DNA from: Omnitrophica WOR_2 bacterium RIFCSPHIGHO2_02_FULL_52_10
Lineage (GTDB): Bacteria > Omnitrophota > Gorgyraeia > Zapsychrales > Zapsychraceae
Reading direction: 5' to 3'
Assembly (NCBI GenBank): GCA_001805655.1
Contig: MHGR01000016.1
Location: forward strand, 1 to 10,370
DNA length: 10,370 nt
Made by a program: the position numbers and the translations under genes. Position 1 is the first letter of the stretch; the number at the start of each line of letters is the position of its first letter. The notes below the pieces were generated by a model that was not told the origin of the DNA, searched no databases, and saw nothing but the letters and a program-made list of their open reading frames with translations. Of the stretch, positions 6,509 through 10,370 are shown piece by piece.

Positions 6509-8275
6509 TTAATTTTCTTTTTCGCTGCTAAAAATAAACGGGGCGAGCTCCCTGAGCCTTTTTTTGCTGAATTCCTCCACTTCCTCACCCGTTGACAGTT
6601 TCATGACATCTGCCGCCAGCTCCTTGGCATCAACATAACGGACGCTGCGGACAAGTTTCTTGATCTGCGGGATCGCGGCCGCCGACATGCTGAACTGATC
6701 CAAACCCAATCCCAGCAAGATCAGCGCCAAAAACGGCTCACTTGACATTTCCCCGCACAATCCCACGGAAATTTTACTGCGGTGGGCGGCATCGATGGTC
6801 TGCTTGATCAGACGCAAGATCGCCGGATGGCCGGGATCATAAAATTTGTCCGTTTGCTCATTCACGCGGTCGACGGCCAAGGTATATTGAATGAGATCGT
6901 TCGTCCCGATGCTGAAGAAGTCCGCCTCCTTTGCCAGCAAATCCGCCGTCATGGCCGCGGAAGGGACTTCGATCATCACGCCGATCTTGACATTCTCATT
7001 AAATTTGATTTTTTCATCTCGTAAATTGGTTTTGACTTCATTCAATATCGCGTTCGCCTGCCTCAAATCGCTGGGGCCGGTGATCATCGGGTACATGAGC
7101 CGTATATTGCCGAAAACGGAGGCCCTGAGGATGGCCCGCAGCTGTGCCTTAAAAATGTCCGGGCGGGCGAGACAAAACTGGATGGCGCGCCAGCCCAAAA
7201 ATGGGTACATATCGCGCGGGATTTCAAGGCTCGAAATGAACTTATCCCCACCCAGGTCCAAGGTTCGGATGGTGACCTGGTTCGGCGCAAGGGCCTCGGC
7301 GACCTGCTTATAGGCGGCAAATTGCTCCTCTTCCGTTGGCAAATCAACGCGGTTCATGTAAATATATTCCGTCCGAAAAAGACCGACGCCTTCCGCGCCG
7401 CAATTCAATATATTGGGGATCTCTTCGGGCAGCTCAATATTGGCGGAAAGGGCCACCTTTTTCCCATCCGGCGTTTCCGCGGGAAGATTCTTGATCGCCT
7501 GAAACGTCCCCTCAATCTCAAGAATCCTGGCCGCCAAGTTCCGGTATGATATTTTTGTCTCTTCGGAGGGGTGAATAATAATCAGGCCCTTGCGTCCGTC
7601 CACGATAATATTGTCCTGGTTCTGGATATGCAAAGTAGCGTCCTTGAGGCCGACTACGGCGGGGATACCTAAAGACTTTGCCATGATTGCCGTGTGGGAT
7701 GTCCGTCCGCCCACGTCCGTGACAAAGGCCTTGATGTTCTTGTTGTACATGCTGGCCGTATCGGACGGCGAAAGGTCGTGGCTGACAATGACCAATTCCT
7801 CCGTTAAATTATCCAGCTCATGCAGTTTGGATTCATCCATCAGGTTCTTTAAAATGCGCCGCCCCACGTCGTTGACGTCGCCGACCCGGTCGCGTAAATA
7901 CTCATCTTCGATTTTTGAAAACATCTTGATATATTTCTTAAGCACCTCGGAGAAGATGTATTCGCAGGACAATTTCTCCTCCTTGATGCGTTTGATCACG
8001 TCTTCGATGAGCGTGCGGTCCTCCAGGACCAGCAAATGCGCGTCGAAAATCTGCGCGTGCTGACCGGTGATTTCCGCGCCGATTTTTTTCTGAATCCCGA
8101 GTATTTCCTCGCGCGTCCGAATCAGGGCCTCCTCAAACCGGGCAATCTCAATCGGCACTTCCTTCTCCATAATCGCGCGCGGCGGGACAATGAAATCCTG
8201 CTTATCCAAAATGAACGCCGGGCCTTCGGCAATGCCGGTGGCGGCAGGGACCCCTTTTAAAATAATTTCCTTCAT
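6509..8275 (-). CDS. ptsI: PTS enzyme I (phosphoenolpyruvate-protein phosphotransferase)
   Basis: Takes phosphate from PEP and passes it to HPr in the cytoplasm. At 588 residues it is a standard EI without the N-terminal GAF domain of the nitrogen-type EI (PtsP). An HPr-binding helical region lies near 40-150. The phosphohistidine motif [12 protein letters not shown] puts the active residue at His194. The PEP-binding barrel shows [12 protein letters not shown] (293-304), TLDLGGDKF (338-346), [11 protein letters not shown] (431-441), [16 protein letters not shown] (455-470) and GLCGEM (505-510), with the proton-donor Cys507. All key catalytic residues are present. The ATG overlaps the HPr stop by four bases (ATGA) and has AGGAAG upstream inside HPr, the classic ptsH-ptsI arrangement. 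No sugar-specific EIIBC is present nearby, so the likely end acceptor is the PtsN-like EIIA encoded three genes upstream. Confidence 0.96.
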   Translation of the reverse strand: MKEIILKGVPAATGIAEGPAFILDKQDFIVPPRAIMEKEVPIEIARFEEALIRTREEILGIQKKIGAEITGQHAQIFDAHLLVLEDRTLIEDVIKRIKEEKLSCEYIFSEVLKKYIKMFSKIEDEYLRDRVGDVNDVGRRILKNLMDESKLHELDNLTEELVIVSHDLSPSDTASMYNKNIKAFVTDVGGRTSHTAIMAKSLGIPAVVGLKDATLHIQNQDNIIVDGRKGLIIIHPSEETKISYRNLAARILEIEGTFQAIKNLPAETPDGKKVALSANIELPEEIPNILNCGAEGVGLFRTEYIYMNRVDLPTEEEQFAAYKQVAEALAPNQVTIRTLDLGGDKFISSLEIPRDMYPFLGWRAIQFCLARPDIFKAQLRAILRASVFGNIRLMYPMITGPSDLRQANAILNEVKTNLRDEKIKFNENVKIGVMIEVPSAAMTADLLAKEADFFSIGTNDLIQYTLAVDRVNEQTDKFYDPGHPAILRLIKQTIDAAHRSKISVGLCGEMSSEPFLALILLGLGLDQFSMSAAAIPQIKKLVRSVRYVDAKELAADVMKLSTGEEVEEFSKKRLRELAPFIFSSEKEN

Positions 8276-8541
8276 AAAATAGCTTCCTGTGACAATAATT
8301 CTTCCAATTCCCGGCCAAGCTCTATGGCGTCCTCGCCGTCGATCTCCAGGAAAATCTTCACCCCCGGCTGAACGCCAAGGGTCAGTATCCCCATGATCGA
8401 CTTGCCATTGACGGTCTCATCGTCCTTGCGTATCGTGATGTTCGAATTATATCTTGACGCGATTTGAACAAACAAGGCCGCTGGCCGGGCATGCAGACCC
8501 TGCGCATTCTTGACAACAACCTCTTTCACGATCTTTGGCAT
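8272..8541 (-). CDS. ptsH: Phosphocarrier protein HPr
   Basis: Small (89-residue) cytoplasmic relay protein that carries phosphate from enzyme I to EIIA proteins. The active-site motif GLHARPA places the phosphohistidine at His17. [10 protein letters not shown] places a serine at position 48, in the same context as the Ser46 that HPr kinase modifies in other bacteria. A serine kinase target is therefore possible, but no hprK is in the window. The C-terminal [14 protein letters not shown] is a normal last helix. It sits 8 nt after the YvcK stop with no obvious Shine-Dalgarno site, and overlaps ptsI by ATGA. It could equally be named NPr, since the only EIIA here is of the PtsN type. Confidence 0.94.
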   Translation of the reverse strand: MPKIVKEVVVKNAQGLHARPAALFVQIASRYNSNITIRKDDETVNGKSIMGILTLGVQPGVKIFLEIDGEDAIELGRELEELLSQEAIL

Positions 8542-8549
8542 GGCGGTAA

Positions 8550-9791
8550 TTATCTTTTGATAACCCTATGCGTTTCTATCAGCTGAATGATCGCGGCATT
8601 CAGTTTTGAAGAGTCATGGCGCACATAATCCGTAACCCCCAATAAATCGGTCGCCTCAACCTTGTACCCCATTTCCCGGATTTTTTTCACATCCGGCTCC
8701 ACCGGAAACGAAACCTCCTCCTCATAACGCCCTAAGGCTTCTTGCGGCGCCTTGGCATTATTGATCAGGCAGGCGTCGACAACATCCTTGTTGGCATGAT
8801 CAATGATGGCTTGCAGATGATCGCTGGCGGCGAAGCCGTCCGTTTCCCCGTGCTGGGTCATCACATTACAGACATAGATCCTGAACGCCCGTGACTTGGC
8901 AATCGCCTCACTCATTCCCTTGATGATCAAATTCGGGATAACGCTCGTGTACAGACTCCCCGGACCGAGAATGATGATATCTGCTTCGTCAATCGCCTCC
9001 AGCGCGTCCTTGGTGGGATAGGCATCACGATCCGTCAGGGACAGACGTTTGATTCTTGATCGGGGATTCGGGATCTTGGCCTCCCCTTCCGTTTTTGTCC
9101 CATCCATGTATTCCGCGACCAAGTGAATGTTGCTCACGGTCGAAGGAACGACCTTGCCCCGGATCGCCAGGACATGGCTGGTTTCTTTGACCGCCTTTTC
9201 AAAATCGCCGTTGGTCAACTGAACCATGGCGGTCAAAAACAGATTGCCGAAGTTGTGCCCCTTCAATTCGGAATCCTTGGAAAACCGGAACTGAAAAAGC
9301 TCGCCCATAAGGGCCGGCGCATCGGCCAGCGCCACCAGGCAGTTGCGGATGTCCCCGGGGGCGACAATATTGAATTCCTCGCGCAGCCGTCCAGACGAGC
9401 CGCCGCTGTCCGCCACCGTCACGATGGCCGTGATATTGGATGTGTACTCCTTTAACCCAAAGATCAAATGCGACAGCCCGTGGCCTCCCCCGATCGTCAC
9501 AATCTTGGGGCCGCGCTCAAGATACCGGCGTTGATAAAGGATATTGACAAGGTCTTTTTCGCCTTTAGGGAGAAAAAGCGTGATGAGCGACACAATCATC
9601 TTCCCCATCCCCAAGACGATCAGGACCATCCCGCAGAGGATCCAGATGATTCCAAACGTGCTGACCAGCATGTACGGCTCGGCGGTTAATACGGCGCCGA
9701 TGCCGACAACAACCACCCCCATCAAGGAAGTGAACAACCAGCGTTTCACTTTCATGCCGGGATATAACCACTTGAACGGATTCTTCGGCAT
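8550..9791 (-). CDS. yvcK: YvcK/CofD-family protein with N-terminal membrane anchor
   Basis: The conserved domain (about residues 95-405) matches the YvcK branch of the CofD/2-phospho-L-lactate transferase fold. In Bacillus these proteins bind UDP-sugars and are needed for normal growth and cell shape on gluconeogenic carbon. Motifs: KIVTIGGGHGLSHLIFGLK (96-114), VTVADSGGSSGRLREEF (124-140), PGDIRNCLVALAD (145-157), KGHNFGNLFLTAM (177-189) and GPGSLYTSVIPNL. Before it is a 90-residue extension with two hydrophobic segments, about 17-37 and 43-73, so the protein is probably anchored in the inner membrane. The Bacillus protein (about 317 residues) lacks this extension. ptsN ends 2 nt upstream and HPr starts 8 nt downstream, so it lies inside the PTS cluster. 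Function as a carbon/envelope regulator is inferred from the family. Confidence 0.9.
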   Translation of the reverse strand: MPKNPFKWLYPGMKVKRWLFTSLMGVVVVGIGAVLTAEPYMLVSTFGIIWILCGMVLIVLGMGKMIVSLITLFLPKGEKDLVNILYQRRYLERGPKIVTIGGGHGLSHLIFGLKEYTSNITAIVTVADSGGSSGRLREEFNIVAPGDIRNCLVALADAPALMGELFQFRFSKDSELKGHNFGNLFLTAMVQLTNGDFEKAVKETSHVLAIRGKVVPSTVSNIHLVAEYMDGTKTEGEAKIPNPRSRIKRLSLTDRDAYPTKDALEAIDEADIIILGPGSLYTSVIPNLIIKGMSEAIAKSRAFRIYVCNVMTQHGETDGFAASDHLQAIIDHANKDVVDACLINNAKAPQEALGRYEEEVSFPVEPDVKKIREMGYKVEATDLLGVTDYVRHDSSKLNAAIIQLIETHRVIKR

Positions 9792-9793
9792 CT

Positions 9794-10270
9794 TTAAAGT
9801 TTGGAAAGCCGTCCGTCTTCCTGCTGGACAATCGCGACGATGCTTTTATCGTCAGTAGCCGTTTTAAGGCTCTCGCGGATATACTTATCTTTCAAGAGAC
9901 GGGATATGCGCGCTAATGCCTTGAGGTGAGGGCCTGCCGAGTCGCCAGGCGCGATCAATAAGAAGAATATGTGTGCGGGTTCACCGTCCAAGGAGTCGAA
10001 TTGAATTCCCTGTTTGCTGATCCCCAGGCAGCCGACCAATTTTTTAACGTACTCGCACTTGCCGTGCGGTATGGCTATGCCCTGGCCGATGGCCGTTGAG
10101 CCGAGGGCCTCGCGCGCCATTAATACCTCCAAAACCTTTTTACGGTATTTTTTATCCAAGGCTCCGGCGCTGATGAGTAAATCGATAAGTTCAGCGATGA
10201 CATCCGGTTTGGTCGTGCTTTTAAGATCAGCGGAAACTGCCTTCGCGCAGAGAAAATCACTGGCCTTCAT
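9794..10270 (-). CDS. ptsN: PTS EIIA component, nitrogen-regulatory (PtsN) or fructose type
   Basis: A single EIIA(Fru/Ntr)-type domain of 158 residues that receives phosphate from HPr; PtsN proteins act as regulators and not as transporters. The motif GSTAIGQGIAIPHGK (57-71) places the phosphohistidine at His69. FDSLDGEPAHIFFLLIAP and HLKALARISRLLKD are the usual later strands and helix. The ATG at 10270 is chosen because AAAGGAGGA lies six bases upstream. A longer reading from a TTG at 10297 would place that site inside the gene. It is the first gene of the cluster within this window and is followed after 2 nt by yvcK. No EIIB or EIIC domain is fused or adjacent, so a regulatory role is favoured. 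Confidence 0.93.
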   Translation of the reverse strand: MKASDFLCAKAVSADLKSTTKPDVIAELIDLLISAGALDKKYRKKVLEVLMAREALGSTAIGQGIAIPHGKCEYVKKLVGCLGISKQGIQFDSLDGEPAHIFFLLIAPGDSAGPHLKALARISRLLKDKYIRESLKTATDDKSIVAIVQQEDGRLSKL

Positions 10271-10276
10271 TAAACG

Positions 10277-10285
10277 TCCTCCTTT
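10277..10285 (-). promoter_or_regulatory. ptsN: Strong ribosome binding site for ptsN
   Basis: AAAGGAGGA on the minus strand lies six bases before the ATG at 10270. It is a near-perfect anti-16S match and settles the start codon. No convincing -35/-10 pair was found in the 100 bases upstream, so the promoter may lie beyond the window. Confidence 0.75.
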
Positions 10286-10331
10286 GGTCACATACAAGAA
10301 AACTCCTCACTGCGTTCGTATCTTCTTTGCT

Positions 10332-10370
10332 GTATGGCTTTCCTTAAATACATCCAGAGGAAGCCATTAC
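10332..10370 (+). repeat. Dispersed imperfect palindrome, copy C
   Basis: A 39-nt hairpin with left arm GTA-TGGC-TTTCCT and right arm GAGGAA-GCCA-TTAC around an AT-rich loop. The boxes and both extra T residues match copies A and B at the other end of the window. The variable segment TGGC/GCCA differs from theirs but pairs perfectly. It lies about 60 nt upstream of the ptsN start codon, in the leader or upstream spacer. The window ends exactly at its last base, so an inverted partner, as in A/B, could follow directly. Confidence 0.7.

Noticed and set aside
10271..10297. Longer ptsN start at TTG 10297
   Set aside because: The AAAGGAGGA site would be inside the gene. The ATG at 10270 is ideally spaced from it and gives a normal PtsN N-terminus.

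Overview
This window is a compact, almost entirely coding stretch of a bacterial chromosome. All nine genes lie on the minus strand, so transcription runs from about 10300 down to about 277. GC content is moderate (a little over half by eye), intergenic gaps are mostly 1-10 bases, and Shine-Dalgarno sites are of the AGGAGG type. The gene mix (a transporter-free PTS, a membrane-anchored YvcK, the SAM-cycle pair and a PFK) and the wealth of palindromic intergenic DNA suggest an uncultured environmental Gram-negative-type bacterium. My tentative guess is a PVC-related lineage such as Omnitrophota. This rests on gene content recalled from memory and is not proven by the sequence.

Layout in transcription order: ptsN-like EIIA (10270-9794); a YvcK/CofD-family protein with a membrane-anchor extension (9791-8550); HPr (8541-8272); PTS enzyme I (8275-6509, overlapping HPr by four bases); a sugar-phosphate nucleotidyltransferase (6503-5766); metK (5709-4537); ahcY (4487-3072); a 106-nt gap holding a strong hairpin (3001-3050); an exported DUF4140/DUF4139 (MuiA-like) protein (2959-1244); and ATP-dependent 6-phosphofructokinase (1242-277). 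The first four genes look like a regulatory PTS plus a central-carbon/cell-envelope regulator. No EIIB or EIIC permease is visible. metK and ahcY make SAM and clear SAH. PFK may respond to the same PEP/glycolysis state that the PTS senses; this link is inference.

The unusual part is the non-coding DNA at the two ends. Positions 1-276 hold a dense run of palindromes. Two inverted copies of a 42-43 nt imperfect hairpin sit tail to tail at 36-120, and a third copy lies at 10332-10370 at the other end of the window, upstream of the operon. All three share the same outer boxes (GTA / TTAC) and inner boxes (TTTCCT / GAGGAA), but the 4-5 bp between them differ in each copy and stay perfectly self-complementary. 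Next to the first two copies (123-243) are two units of a second family, CTGAGCG - variable palindromic core - GTCGAAG. The genes themselves are ordinary. These two structured repeat families are the best candidates for something undescribed.
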